Source: Nocardiopsis sp. TSRI0078
Lineage (GTDB): Bacteria > Actinomycetota > Actinomycetes > Streptosporangiales > Streptosporangiaceae
Assembly (NCBI RefSeq): GCF_001905145.1
Contig: NZ_LWLB01000033.1
Span: forward strand, 248,001-312,000
Reading direction: 5' to 3'
Length of the DNA: 64,000 nucleotides
Shown here one piece after another: positions 39,029-48,119 of this stretch; the first letter of the stretch is position 1; every line of letters begins with the position of its first letter. A program made the translations under genes and the position numbers. Under the pieces are notes generated by a model. That model had not been told where the DNA came from and made no database searches. It worked only from the letters and a program-made list of their open reading frames with translations.

Positions 39029-40537
39029 TCACCCGTTGGTGGGGAAGCCCAGGTCGACACCTCCCTCGGGCCGTCGGCCCGGGTCCGTCCAGCGCGCGGT
39101 GACCGCCTTCGTACGGGTGTAGAAGTGGACACCCTCCGTGCCGTGCGCGTGCGAGTCGCCGAACAGCGACTGCTTCCATCCGCCGAAGGAGTAGTAGGCC
39201 ATCGGCACCGGGATGGGGACGTTGATCCCCACCATGCCGACCTCGATCTCGTTCTGGAAGCGCCGTGCGGCGCCGCCGTCGTTGGTGAAGATCGCCGTCC
39301 CGTTGCCGTAGGGGTTGCCGTTGACGAGCTTCACGGCCTCGTCGTAGTCGCCCACGCGCACCATGCTCAGCACCGGACCGAAGATCTCGTCCCTGTAGCA
39401 GGACATCTCGGGGCCGACGTGGTCCAGCAGCGAGGGGCCCAGCCAGAAACCGTCCGGGTCCCCGCCCAGCACCGGGTGCACCCGTCCGTCGATCGCCAGG
39501 GTCGCGCCCTCGCGCACCCCCGACTCCAGGTAGGAGGCGACCTTGTCGCGGTGCTCGCGGGTGACCAGCGGGCCCATCTCGCTGCGGTCGTCGTCGCCGG
39601 GGCCCACGCGCAGGCGCGCGACCCGCTCGCGGATGCGCTCCAGCAGCTCGTCGGCGACCGAGTCCACCACGGCCACCGCCGAGATGGCCATGCACCGCTC
39701 GCCCGCCGAGCCGAACCCGGCCGAGACCGCCGAGTCCGCGGCCAGGTCCAGGTCGGCGTCGGGCAGCACCACCATGTGGTTCTTCGCCCCGCCCAGGGCC
39801 TGTACGCGCTTGCCGTGCTCGGCGGCGGTCCGGTAGATGTACCGGGCGATCGGGGTCGAGCCCACGAAGCTGACCGCCGCCACGTCCGGGTGCTCCAGGA
39901 GGGCGTCGACCGCGGCCTTGTCACCGTGCACGACGTTGAACACCCCGTCGGGCAGCCCCGCCTCGGCCCACAGCTCGGCCAGCACGACGGCCGCGGACGG
40001 GTCCTTCTCGCTGGGCTTGAGCACGAACGTGTTGCCGCAGGCGATGGCCACCGGGAACATCCACATCGGCACCATCGCGGGGAAGTTGAACGGCGTGATG
40101 CCGGTGACCACGCCGAGCGGCTGCAGGATCGAGTAGGAGTCCACGCCCGTGGACACGTTCTCGGAGTAGCCGCCCTTGAGCAGGTGCGGGACGCCGCAGG
40201 CGAAGTCGACGACCTCCAGGCCGCGGGACACCTCGCCCAGGGCGTCGGAGAAGACCTTGCCGTGCTCGGCGCTGATCAGCTCCGCCAGCCGCTCCTTGTT
40301 GCCGTTGAGCAGCTCGCGGAAGCGGAACAGGACCTGGACCCGCTTGGAGAGCGAGGTGTCGCGCCACCCCGGGAAGGCCTCCCGTGCCGCGGTCACCGCC
40401 GCGTCGACCTCCTGAGGTCCCGCGAGGTCGACCGTGCCGGTGACCCGGCCGGACGCGGGATTGTGGATGTCCCCCCGGCGCTGGGCGGGCCCCTCGTGGG
40501 CGGCCCCGCCGATCCAGTGGGTGACGTGCTTGCTCAT
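39029..40537 (-). CDS. mmsA: CoA-acylating methylmalonate/malonate-semialdehyde dehydrogenase
   Basis: A 502-residue aldehyde dehydrogenase superfamily enzyme. The catalytic cysteine is Cys282 in FGSAGERCMAIS. PFNFPAMVPMWMFPVAIACGN, SFVGSTPIARYIY and LGGAKNHMVV distinguish MMSDH from other aldehyde dehydrogenases. It converts methylmalonate or malonate semialdehyde to propionyl- or acetyl-CoA in valine, inositol and beta-alanine catabolism. GAGGACAG precedes the ATG. It lies downstream of a class III aminotransferase gene on the same strand, suggesting beta-alanine use, although 229 bases with hairpins separate them. Confidence 0.93.
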   Translation of the reverse strand: MSKHVTHWIGGAAHEGPAQRRGDIHNPASGRVTGTVDLAGPQEVDAAVTAAREAFPGWRDTSLSKRVQVLFRFRELLNGNKERLAELISAEHGKVFSDALGEVSRGLEVVDFACGVPHLLKGGYSENVSTGVDSYSILQPLGVVTGITPFNFPAMVPMWMFPVAIACGNTFVLKPSEKDPSAAVVLAELWAEAGLPDGVFNVVHGDKAAVDALLEHPDVAAVSFVGSTPIARYIYRTAAEHGKRVQALGGAKNHMVVLPDADLDLAADSAVSAGFGSAGERCMAISAVAVVDSVADELLERIRERVARLRVGPGDDDRSEMGPLVTREHRDKVASYLESGVREGATLAIDGRVHPVLGGDPDGFWLGPSLLDHVGPEMSCYRDEIFGPVLSMVRVGDYDEAVKLVNGNPYGNGTAIFTNDGGAARRFQNEIEVGMVGINVPIPVPMAYYSFGGWKQSLFGDSHAHGTEGVHFYTRTKAVTARWTDPGRRPEGGVDLGFPTNG

Positions 40538-40747
40538 ATCTGTCCTCTTCCTTGTCCACAGGCGGGGGCGCCCGCTTGTACGGGCGGGGGTCGGGGAATC
40601 CCCTGTGATGGGGGACTCCGGTTCACATCGGCCCCAGGAGCCCAGGGGGCCGAGAAGGCCCGGACCGGGGGGCCGGGGCCCGGCAGTTCCAGGGCCCCAC
40701 AAGCCCCAGGAGTTCCAGGTGCCTTGGGCACGCCAGGGGCCCTGGGG

Positions 40748-40766
40748 CCGGGCCGCAAAGGCCCGG
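40748..40766 (-). terminator. Hairpin at the 3' end of the aminotransferase gene
   Basis: CCGGGCC/GGCCCGG with a GCAAA loop abuts the stop codon. The rest of the 40538-40766 gap holds further short GC-rich palindromes such as GTGCCTTGGGCAC and CCAGGGGCCCTGG but no gene. Confidence 0.45.
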
Positions 40767-42053
40767 TCAGGCCTCGGCGTCCACCGAGCGCACCGCGTCC
40801 AGCAGTGCGTCGCGGCCCTCCGCGGCCTCCTCCTGGGACAGCGTCAGCGGCGGTGCCATCCGCAGCACGTTGCCGTGCACGCCGCCCTTGCCCACCAGCA
40901 GCCCGCGCTCGCGCGCGGCCTCCAGCACCTTCCCCGCGAGCGGCGACGAGGGCGCGCCCGTGGCGGGGTCGGCCATCTCCACGGCGAACATCAAGCCCTT
41001 GCCGCGCACGTCCCGCACGCTCGGCAGTGCGGTCAGCGCCTTGAGGCCCTCCAGGATCAGGGACCCCTGCCGCCGCGCGTTGCCCTGGAGGTCGTGCTCC
41101 AGGACGTAGTCCAGGGTCGCCCCGGCCGCCGCCATCGACACCGGGTTGCCGCCGAAGGTGGCCACGCCCAGCGCGCCCAGCCGGTCCATCAGGTCGCCGC
41201 GCGCCACGACGCCGCCCACGGCGAAGCCGTTGCCCAGCCCCTTGGCGAAGGTCATGGCGTCCGGGGTCACGCCGTGGTTGCCGATGCCGAAGAAGCTCGT
41301 GCCGGTGCGGCCCCACCCGGTCTGCACCTCGTCGGACACGAACAGGATGCCGTGCTCGTCCAGCACCTCCTTGTAGGCGGCGTACAGCCCGTCCGGCGGC
41401 ATCGCGAACCCGCCCACGCCCTGGACCGGCTCGGCGATCAGGCACGCCACGTTCGGCGCGGTGGTGTCCAGCACGTCGCGCAGGTCGGCGACGCACGCCT
41501 CGATGTACTCCTGGTCGGTCATCCCGCGAAAGGCCGGGGACGCGTGGTCGGTGCCGTGCAGGTAGTGCACGTTCAGCGGCGACAGCGAGGAGTTCTTCCA
41601 CGCCCGGTTGCCGGTCACCGCCACGGTGCCGAACGAGCGCCCGTGGTAGCTGCCGCGCATCGCGAGCACCTCGTCGCTGCCGCGCGCGTACGTGGCCAGC
41701 AGCAGGGCGGTCTCGTTGGCCTCGGTGCCGGAGTTGGTGAAGAAGACCTTGGCGTCCGGGATCCCCGACAGGCGGGCGATCTTCTCCGCCAGCTCGACCT
41801 GGTTGCGGATGAGGTACAGGGTGGAGGTGTGCACGACCCCCTTGGCGATCTGGCGCTCCACGGCCTCACGCACCTCGGCCACGTCGTAGCCGAGCATGTT
41901 GGTCACGATGCCGGTGAAGAAGTCCAGGTAGGTGTTGCCGTCGGCGTCCGTGACACGGGCGCCCTTGCCGCTGGTGATCTCCAGCGGGGACTCGTAGTAC
42001 AGGGGCAGCCAGGAGGGCATGACCGCGCGGTGGCGCGAGAGAAGTTCCGACAT
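40767..42053 (-). CDS. Class III aminotransferase, probably omega-amino-acid:pyruvate or beta-alanine type
   Basis: A 428-residue PLP enzyme. The Schiff-base lysine is Lys271 in TFAKGLGNGFAVGG; FFTNSGTEANETALLLA, GSYHGRSFGTVAVT, EPVQGVGGF and VSDEVQTGWGRTGTSFFG are the fold II blocks. It is more like AGXT2/beta-alanine-type than GabT-type enzymes, and its nearest gene partner MmsA would take malonate semialdehyde. The substrate is therefore inferred from context. The start at 42053 is divergent from a pucR gene 187 bases away, with a perfect palindrome between them. Confidence 0.85.
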   Translation of the reverse strand: MSELLSRHRAVMPSWLPLYYESPLEITSGKGARVTDADGNTYLDFFTGIVTNMLGYDVAEVREAVERQIAKGVVHTSTLYLIRNQVELAEKIARLSGIPDAKVFFTNSGTEANETALLLATYARGSDEVLAMRGSYHGRSFGTVAVTGNRAWKNSSLSPLNVHYLHGTDHASPAFRGMTDQEYIEACVADLRDVLDTTAPNVACLIAEPVQGVGGFAMPPDGLYAAYKEVLDEHGILFVSDEVQTGWGRTGTSFFGIGNHGVTPDAMTFAKGLGNGFAVGGVVARGDLMDRLGALGVATFGGNPVSMAAAGATLDYVLEHDLQGNARRQGSLILEGLKALTALPSVRDVRGKGLMFAVEMADPATGAPSSPLAGKVLEAARERGLLVGKGGVHGNVLRMAPPLTLSQEEAAEGRDALLDAVRSVDAEA

Positions 42054-42095
42054 GCCCCCAGTCTCGCCCCGCCCTCCGCGCTTGGCCAGGATCAG

Positions 42096-42110
42096 CATGT
42101 TGACAACATG
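42096..42110. promoter_or_regulatory. Perfect palindrome CATGTTG-A-CAACATG between the aminotransferase and pucR genes
   Basis: The 15-base palindrome lies 43 bases upstream of the aminotransferase ATG and 131 bases upstream of the pucR ATG. Its position in a divergent regulator/target region makes it the natural operator for the PucR protein. Confidence 0.55.
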
Positions 42111-42240
42111 GCGGCCGGGATTACGACATGTAAGGATCCCCGGGTGGCTCCGCGACCTGGGGTCGGGGCGCGTGCCGACGTACACACTGTAAGTGGAGAA
42201 GTCCGGTACCTGACACTACGTTCGGTGCGGCCTCCCTAGA

Positions 42241-43854
42241 ATGGAAGCCGTGCTTCCCACCCTTGCCGAGGTCCTCCAGCTGCCCGCCCTCCAACGCGCC
42301 CGCCCCCGGGTCGTGGTGGGCTCCGAACACCTGGACGTGGCCGTGCGCTGGGTCCACATCGCCGAGGTCACCGACCTCGCCCACCTGCTGCGGGGCGGTG
42401 AGCTGGTGCTCAGCACCGGTATCGCCATGCCCGACGACCCCGACGCGCTGCGCCGCTACATCGACGACCTCGCCGCGGCCGGGGTCAGCGGTATCGCGGT
42501 CGAGCTCGGCCGCAAGTACCACGCCGAGCTCCCGCACGCCTTCCTCGCCGCCGCCCGCGACGCGGGCGTGCCGGTCGTCCTGCTCGACCGCGAGGCCCGC
42601 TTCGTGGAGATCACCGAGGCCGTGCACATCCGGGTGGTCAACGAGCAGCTGGAGGAGCTGCGCGAGTCCGAGAAGCTGCACTCGGTCTTCACCCAGCTGT
42701 CGGTGGAGGGCGCCGACGCCGGGCGCATCCTGCACGAGGTCGCCCAGCTCTCGGGCTGCCCCGTGGTCCTGGAGAACCTCACCCACCAGGTGCTGGCCTG
42801 CGACCTCAACGGTGAGGACCCCGGCACCCTGCTCACCTCGTGGGAGAGCCGCTCGCGCGCGGCCCGCTCGGGTTCCCGCACCGTCCACACGCCCGCCACC
42901 GGATGGCTGGTCACCACGGTCGGCGCGCGCGGCCAGGACTGGGGGCGGCTGATCCTCATCGTCGGGGCCAACCCCACCCCCCGCCAGAGCATGCTCATCG
43001 AGCGAGCCGCCACCACCCTGGCCCTGGGCAGGCTGCTGGAGCGCCACCAGGAGAGCCTGGAGCGGCAGACCCACCGCACGATCATCGCGGGCATCATCGA
43101 CCGCGCCTACTCCGACCCGGAGGAGGCCCTGGTCCGGGCCCGGGCGGTGGGCGTGCCGCTCAAGGGCCGCGAACTGGTGGGGCTGGTGCTGCGCCTGCGC
43201 GAGAGCGGCACCGGCCTGGCCGCCCAGGCGCGCCTGTCCGACACGGCCGAGGGCGCCGCGCGCGCCTGCCGAGAGCTGCGCCTGCCCGCCCTGGTGGGCT
43301 CGCTCGACGACCTCCGTGTGGGCATCCTGCTGGCCCTGCCCGGGCGCCAGAGCCTGGACACGACCCTGCACATGCTCGCCGACCGCATCCGGGCGGCCGT
43401 GGGCGACGCCGCGGTCCTGGCCGTGGGCTCCTCCGCGGACGGCGTCCGCGAGGTACGGCGCTCCTTCCTGGAGGCCCGCCAGGTCGGCGACGTGGCCATC
43501 CGGCAGAGCGACCGGCGCCCCTTCTACAGGCTGCCCGACCTGCACCTGCGCGGCCTGCTGCACCTGTTCCGCGACGACGAGCGGCTGCAGACCTACGTCG
43601 AGCGCGAGCTGGGGCCGCTGCTGGACCACGACGCACGGCACGGCGGCGACCTGACCGACATGCTCCGCCACTACCTGGGCGCGGGACGCAACAAGGCGCT
43701 GGCGGCCGGACGCGCCCACCTCTCCCGGCCCGCGTTCTACGACCGGCTGCGGCGGATCTCCCACGTGCTGGACGCGGACCTGGAGTCGGTGGAGACCTGC
43801 CTGTCCCTGCACGTGGCGCTGCTGTCGCTGGACTCGGTCCGCGACGAGCGGTGA
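42241..43854 (+). CDS. PucR-family regulator (first copy)
   Basis: A 537-residue regulator: the N-terminal PucR domain (about 5-125, TLAEVLQLPALQRARPRVVVG, WVHIAEVTDLAHLLRGGELVLSTG), a central GGDEF-like CdaR region, and a C-terminal PucR helix-turn-helix (LGAGRNKALAAGRAHLSRPAFYDRLRRISHVL). Such proteins activate purine, polyamine or omega-amino-acid catabolic genes. It is divergent from the aminotransferase gene, its probable target. No ribosome binding site precedes the ATG; a short or absent leader is possible. Confidence 0.9.
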   Translation: MEAVLPTLAEVLQLPALQRARPRVVVGSEHLDVAVRWVHIAEVTDLAHLLRGGELVLSTGIAMPDDPDALRRYIDDLAAAGVSGIAVELGRKYHAELPHAFLAAARDAGVPVVLLDREARFVEITEAVHIRVVNEQLEELRESEKLHSVFTQLSVEGADAGRILHEVAQLSGCPVVLENLTHQVLACDLNGEDPGTLLTSWESRSRAARSGSRTVHTPATGWLVTTVGARGQDWGRLILIVGANPTPRQSMLIERAATTLALGRLLERHQESLERQTHRTIIAGIIDRAYSDPEEALVRARAVGVPLKGRELVGLVLRLRESGTGLAAQARLSDTAEGAARACRELRLPALVGSLDDLRVGILLALPGRQSLDTTLHMLADRIRAAVGDAAVLAVGSSADGVREVRRSFLEARQVGDVAIRQSDRRPFYRLPDLHLRGLLHLFRDDERLQTYVERELGPLLDHDARHGGDLTDMLRHYLGAGRNKALAAGRAHLSRPAFYDRLRRISHVLDADLESVETCLSLHVALLSLDSVRDER

Positions 43855-44050
43855 ACCGGCGGCTCCCGGGGCGGCGCCCGGGCGAAACGCCCCCGAACAG
43901 GGCAAACCCCGGTTTCACGCACGCGCCCCGACCCCGTTACACGCGTGCAGTACCTTGGAATCCGTTGCCCGGTGCGCAGGCAACAATGAAATCCGCTGGT
44001 CAGCGCACTGGCAGAAACTGGATTCCATGTACCGAAAGCCGAGGGACCCC

Positions 44051-44539
44051 GTGACCGAGCAGCCGGACCCCAGCCCCACGCGCAGAGCCAACGGCGTTGT
44101 CCTCGACGACACCGCCAAGCGCATCATCGAGGTGCTGCAGGAGGACGGGCGACGGTCCTACGCGGCCATCGGCAAGGCCGTCGGCCTGTCGGAGGCGGCG
44201 GTGCGCCAGCGTGTGCAGCGCCTGCTGGAGGCCGGGGTGGTCCAGGTGGTGGGCGTCACCGACCCCATGATGCTGGGCTTCAGCCGCCAGGCCATGATCG
44301 GGGTGCGCACCACCGGCGACCTCAACGCCGCCGCCGACGCCGTCTCGGAGGTCGAGGGCGTGGAGTACGTGGTGATCACGGCGGGCTCCTTCGACCTCCT
44401 GGTCGAGGTGGTCGCCGAGGACGATCCCAAACTGCTGGACATCCTGGCGAACATCCGCGCCATCGACACCGTGGCCGCCACGGAGACGTTCCTCTACCTC
44501 AAGCTGCGCAAGCAGACCTACGCCTGGGGCACCCGGTAG
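44051..44539 (+). CDS. Lrp/AsnC-family regulator
   Basis: A 162-residue protein: the winged helix IIEVLQEDGRRSYAAIGKAVGLSEAAVRQRVQRLLEAGVVQVVGV, followed by the RAM domain (DAVSEVEGVEYVVITAGSFDLLVEVVAEDD and the ATETFLYLKL strand). The family forms octamers that sense amino acids. It is convergent with gabT and probably controls the surrounding aminotransferase genes. I chose the GTG at 44051, which has GAGGGA five bases ahead; an in-frame ATG at 44027 has a weaker site. Confidence 0.9.
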   Translation: MTEQPDPSPTRRANGVVLDDTAKRIIEVLQEDGRRSYAAIGKAVGLSEAAVRQRVQRLLEAGVVQVVGVTDPMMLGFSRQAMIGVRTTGDLNAAADAVSEVEGVEYVVITAGSFDLLVEVVAEDDPKLLDILANIRAIDTVAATETFLYLKLRKQTYAWGTR

Positions 44540-44551
44540 GCCGGTCCGGCG

Positions 44552-44589
44552 GGGGCCGGGGCCGGGGAGGACCCGCCGGCCCCGGCCCC
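44552..44589. terminator. Bidirectional terminator between the AsnC and gabT genes
   Basis: GGGGCCGGGGCCGG (44552-44565) pairs perfectly with CCGGCCCCGGCCCC (44576-44589) around 10 bases, filling the gap between the two stop codons. Confidence 0.7.
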
Positions 44590-44594
44590 GGACC

Positions 44595-45932
44595 TCACAG
44601 CCGGGCGAAGGCCTCCTCCAGGATGTCCAGGCCCTCGTGCAGCAGCTCGTCGCCGATCACCAGCGGCGGCAGCATGCGGATCACGTTGCCGTAGGTACCC
44701 GCGCTCAGCAGCACCAGGCCACGGGAGTGGCAGTAGGACAGCACCTTGGCCAGCGCCTCGGGGGCGGGCGTCCTGTCCTCGTCCCCGACCAGCTCGATCG
44801 CGATCATCGCGCCGCGTCCGCGCACGTCGCCGACGACCTCGTACCTGGCGGCCAGCTCGCGCAGGCGTCCCAGCATCAGGTCGCCGATCTCGCGGGCCCG
44901 CTCCACCAGGCCGTCGGACTCGATGGCCTCCAGCGCGGCCAGCGCGGCGGCGCACGCCGCCGGGTTGCCGCCGTAGGTGCCGCCCAGGCCGCCGCCGTGC
45001 ACGGCGTCCATCAGCTCGGCGCGGCCGGTCACGGCGGCCAGCGGCAGGCCGCCCGCGATGCCCTTGGCGGTCGTGATCAGGTCCGGGACCACGCCCTCGT
45101 GCTCGGAGGCGAACATGTGGCCGGTGCGCGCGAAGCCGGTCTGCACCTCGTCGGCGACGAACACGACGCCGTTGGCGCGGCAGAACTCCGCCACGGCGGG
45201 CAGGAAGCCCGGCGCGGGCTCGATGAAGCCGCCCTCGCCCTGGATCGGCTCGACCACCACGGCCGCGACGTTCGAGGCGCCGATCTGCTTGGTGATCTGG
45301 TCGACCACCATGGCCGCGGCCTCGGGCCCGCAGTTCTCCGGGCCGGTCGGCCAGCGGTACGGGTAGGCCATCGGCATCCGGTGGATCTCGCCGGCGAACG
45401 GGCCGAAGCCCTGCTTGTAGGGCATGTTCTTCGCGGTCAGCCCCATGGTGAGGTTGGTGCGGCCGTGGTAGGCGTGGTCGAACACCACCACCGCCTGGCG
45501 GCCGGTCGCGCTGCGGGCGATCTTCACCGCGTTCTCGACCGCCTCGGCGCCCGAGTTGAGCAGGATCGACCGCTTCTCGTGGTCGCCGGGCGTGATCCGG
45601 TTCAGTGCCTCGCACACGTCCACGTACGCCTCGTACGGGTTGACCATGAAGCAGGTGTGCGTGAACCGGCCGAGCTGCTCGGCCGCGCGCTCCACCACGC
45701 GTGGGTCGGCGTTGCCGACGTTGGTCACGGCGATGCCGGAGCCGAAGTCGATCAGGGCGTTGCCGTCGACGTCCTCGACGATGCCGCCGCCCGCGCGCTC
45801 GACGTAGACGGGCAGGACGCTGCCGACGCCCTGGGCGACGGCCGAACGGCGGCGCTCCTGGATCGCGCGGGACTTGGGGCCGGGGATCTCGGTGACGACC
45901 CGGCGGGACTGGGCGACCTCGGTCGCTGCCAT
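44595..45932 (-). CDS. gabT: 4-aminobutyrate aminotransferase GabT
   Basis: A 445-residue class III aminotransferase that turns GABA and 2-oxoglutarate into succinic semialdehyde and glutamate. The PLP lysine is Lys290 in LITTAKGIAGGLPLAAV. The family blocks LLNSGAEAVENAVKIAR, FDHAYHGRTNLTMGLTAK, EPIQGEGGFIEPAPGFL and ADEVQTGFARTGHMFA are all typical of GabT. AAGGAGG precedes the ATG. Divergent from a second pucR gene, mirroring the arrangement 3 kb upstream. No succinate-semialdehyde dehydrogenase gene is adjacent. Confidence 0.93.
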   Translation of the reverse strand: MAATEVAQSRRVVTEIPGPKSRAIQERRRSAVAQGVGSVLPVYVERAGGGIVEDVDGNALIDFGSGIAVTNVGNADPRVVERAAEQLGRFTHTCFMVNPYEAYVDVCEALNRITPGDHEKRSILLNSGAEAVENAVKIARSATGRQAVVVFDHAYHGRTNLTMGLTAKNMPYKQGFGPFAGEIHRMPMAYPYRWPTGPENCGPEAAAMVVDQITKQIGASNVAAVVVEPIQGEGGFIEPAPGFLPAVAEFCRANGVVFVADEVQTGFARTGHMFASEHEGVVPDLITTAKGIAGGLPLAAVTGRAELMDAVHGGGLGGTYGGNPAACAAALAALEAIESDGLVERAREIGDLMLGRLRELAARYEVVGDVRGRGAMIAIELVGDEDRTPAPEALAKVLSYCHSRGLVLLSAGTYGNVIRMLPPLVIGDELLHEGLDILEEAFARL

Positions 45933-46183
45933 GCGGCTGCCTCCTTCTGCGGTGGACGGGGAGCGGGAGAGTCGGGGGTGGGCTCCCCGACCCGCATGAC
46001 ACTAGGGCGCTCCGCGTTCCCCACACATGGACACAGTGGATAATCGATACAGGGCCTTGCGCCAACGCGTCAGGGTCCGTAAGGGCGCACGTCCCAGAAC
46101 GGAGGCGGGCGGCCCGCCCGCGTCCGGCCCCGCCCGCCGGACGGGAGACGTCCCGACCGCCGGGCGGAGTAGGGGGGAGAGCG

Positions 46184-47644
46184 ATGCCACCGACCCTGGG
46201 CGCCCTGGTGCGGGCGCCGCGCCTGCGGCTCAACCCGCTCACCGGACAGGAGGGCCTGGACCGGCAGGTGGAGTGGGTCGCCGTCAGCGAACTGGAGGAC
46301 CCCACCCCCTACCTGGCGGGCGGCGAACTCCTCCTCACCACCGGTGTGCGCTGGGCGACCGGTGTCCCCGACCTGCGCGACTACACCCGCCGCCTGGCCG
46401 AGCGCCGGATCGCCGGACTGGGCTTCGCCGTCGGCGTGGTCCTGGACGAGACCCCCGCCGAGCTCCGCGAGGCCGCCGCCGAGTTCGGCCTCGCCCTGCT
46501 GGAGGTCCCCCGGGACACCCCCTTCATCGCGATCGGCAAGGAGGTGTCCCGCCTCCTGGCCAAGGAGGAGTACGAGGGCCTGAGCCGGGCCTTCGCCGCG
46601 CAGCGCGACCTCACCCGCGCCGCGCTCACCGGGGCCCCGGCGGTCGTGGACCGGCTCGCCCGCGAACTCGGCGCCTGGGTGCTGCTGCTCTCCGCCGACG
46701 GCACGGTCCAGCACGCCGCTCCCGCCGGGGCCGCCGCGCGCGCCGCGGGACTGGTCGACGAGCTCGACCGGCTGCGCGGGGCGGGCGTGCGCTCCAGCGC
46801 CTCCCTGACCTCCGGGGACGAGAACGTCTCCGTGCAGCCCCTCGCCGTCGGCCGACGTGCCCGCGGGTTCCTCGCCGTGGGCACCGGCGGCCGGCTCGGC
46901 TCGGACGAGCGCACCCTGGTCAACGCCGCGGTCTCCCTGCTCTCCCTCGAACTGGAGCGCACCGTCCACAACGTCACGGCCCGGGTACGGGAGGGGGTGC
47001 TCGCGGCGCTGCTCACCGGGGCCCTGGACCCCCTCCACCCGGGGGCGGAGCGGCTGCGGGAGATCCTGCCCGCCGAACCCGTCGTGGTGGCGGCGGCCGA
47101 CGGGACCGGGGCCGCACCGCCGCCCGAGGGCGTCCTGGTCACCGAGCACGGCGGGCGCGCGCTGCTGCTGGCTCCCGCGGGCACGGCCACGGGAGTGCTC
47201 GGCGAGGTGTTGGAGGGGCCGGTCGGCGTGAGCGATCCCTGCCCCTACGCGGAGCTGTCCGCGGCGCTGTCCCAGGCCGAGCGCGCGCTGGAGGCCGCGC
47301 GCGGCGCGGGGGAGGACCTGCTCCGGGTCGGCGACCTGCCGGGAGGCCTGCTCGGCCTGGCGGACACCCCCGCCGGGGCCCGTATGGCCGGGGACCTGCT
47401 CGCTCCGCTCATGCGGCAGCGGACCTCGGCCGAACTGCTCGCCTCGCTGCGCGCCTACCTCGCGGCCTCGGGGCGGTGGGACGCGGCCGCGGAGGCCCTG
47501 GGCGTCCACCGGCACACGCTCCGCTACCGCATGCGGCGCATCCGCGACCTCCTCCCCGGGGACCTCGACGACCCCGACTACCGGGCCGAGCTCTGGATCG
47601 CCCTGCGCGTCCACGGCGCCGGGGGAGCCTCCGCGAACCGCTAG
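46184..47644 (+). CDS. PucR-family regulator (second copy)
   Basis: A 486-residue PucR protein with the same domain order as the first copy: N-terminal PucR domain (TLGALVRAPRLRLNPLTGQE, WVAVSELEDPTPYLAGGELLLTTG), CdaR-like centre, and helix-turn-helix (LAASGRWDAAAEALGVHRHTLRYRMRRIRDLL). The two copies differ through most of their length, so this is not a recent duplication. The divergent position makes gabT its likely target. GGGGGGAGAGCG precedes the ATG. No clear dyad was found in the 251-base gap before it. Confidence 0.9.
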   Translation: MPPTLGALVRAPRLRLNPLTGQEGLDRQVEWVAVSELEDPTPYLAGGELLLTTGVRWATGVPDLRDYTRRLAERRIAGLGFAVGVVLDETPAELREAAAEFGLALLEVPRDTPFIAIGKEVSRLLAKEEYEGLSRAFAAQRDLTRAALTGAPAVVDRLARELGAWVLLLSADGTVQHAAPAGAAARAAGLVDELDRLRGAGVRSSASLTSGDENVSVQPLAVGRRARGFLAVGTGGRLGSDERTLVNAAVSLLSLELERTVHNVTARVREGVLAALLTGALDPLHPGAERLREILPAEPVVVAAADGTGAAPPPEGVLVTEHGGRALLLAPAGTATGVLGEVLEGPVGVSDPCPYAELSAALSQAERALEAARGAGEDLLRVGDLPGGLLGLADTPAGARMAGDLLAPLMRQRTSAELLASLRAYLAASGRWDAAAEALGVHRHTLRYRMRRIRDLLPGDLDDPDYRAELWIALRVHGAGGASANR

Positions 47645-48119
47645 CGGGCCGGCCGTAAGCGTCGCGGGCGTGGAGCAGGAGGTTCCACGCTCGTCGGTCT
47701 TGCACCTGGAGCGAGGTCGGGCGCCCGACCTCGCTCCAGGTACAAGACCACGCCGGACAGGACCGGCCCGGCGAATCCTCGCGGTCATCGCACCAGAGAC
47801 CGTTCTCTGAACCGGGTCCTGTGCCCATGGAGGTTGCCGGGGCGTCCGCGGGGCTTCGGAGGCGGCGCGTGCGGGTGCGCGAGGAACGGGCGGGCCCGCC
47901 GTGGGCGCCGGGGTTCCCGCTCCTCGGGCGCCCGGACACGGGCCGAGGCGAAGCGGAAGGCCCTGAGGAGCGCCGCCTGGCCGCACCTGGCCGTCACGCA
48001 GGGTGAAAGTGGGGGCGGTTTCCGGTATTCCGCGGGTCCGGTGCGGGCCCATCCACCACAATGGGCGTTGCTAGCGGAGGGTAGCCGCCCGGTCACGAGA
48101 CCGGGGTCCGGGGGGATAC
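47645..48119. other. Gene-free region with long palindromes before the helicase-like gene
   Basis: About 475 bases. It begins with a small hairpin (GCGTGGA/TCCACGC, about 47669-47690) and a 52-base palindrome (47697-47748). The remainder contains only Arg-rich open frames (for example 47821-48006) without ribosome binding sites or family features. Confidence 0.5.
47697..47748. repeat. 52-base near-perfect palindrome after pucR
   Basis: Two 26-base arms meet at the centre with no spacer and differ at a single position (GTCTTGC versus GTCTTGT). The core of the arm is ACCTGGAGCGAGGTCGGGC. It could be a terminator for pucR, but it is longer and more symmetrical than any other terminator in the window, and no T tract follows. 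Confidence 0.75.

Noticed and set aside
40538-40766. Possible repeat array or insertion between mmsA and the aminotransferase gene
   Set aside because: The short GC palindromes are irregular, without repeated units of constant length or flanking duplications; they read as terminator-like hairpins.
47821-48006. 61-codon open frame upstream of the helicase-like gene
   Set aside because: Arg/Gly-rich composition expected by chance in GC-rich DNA, with no ribosome binding site.
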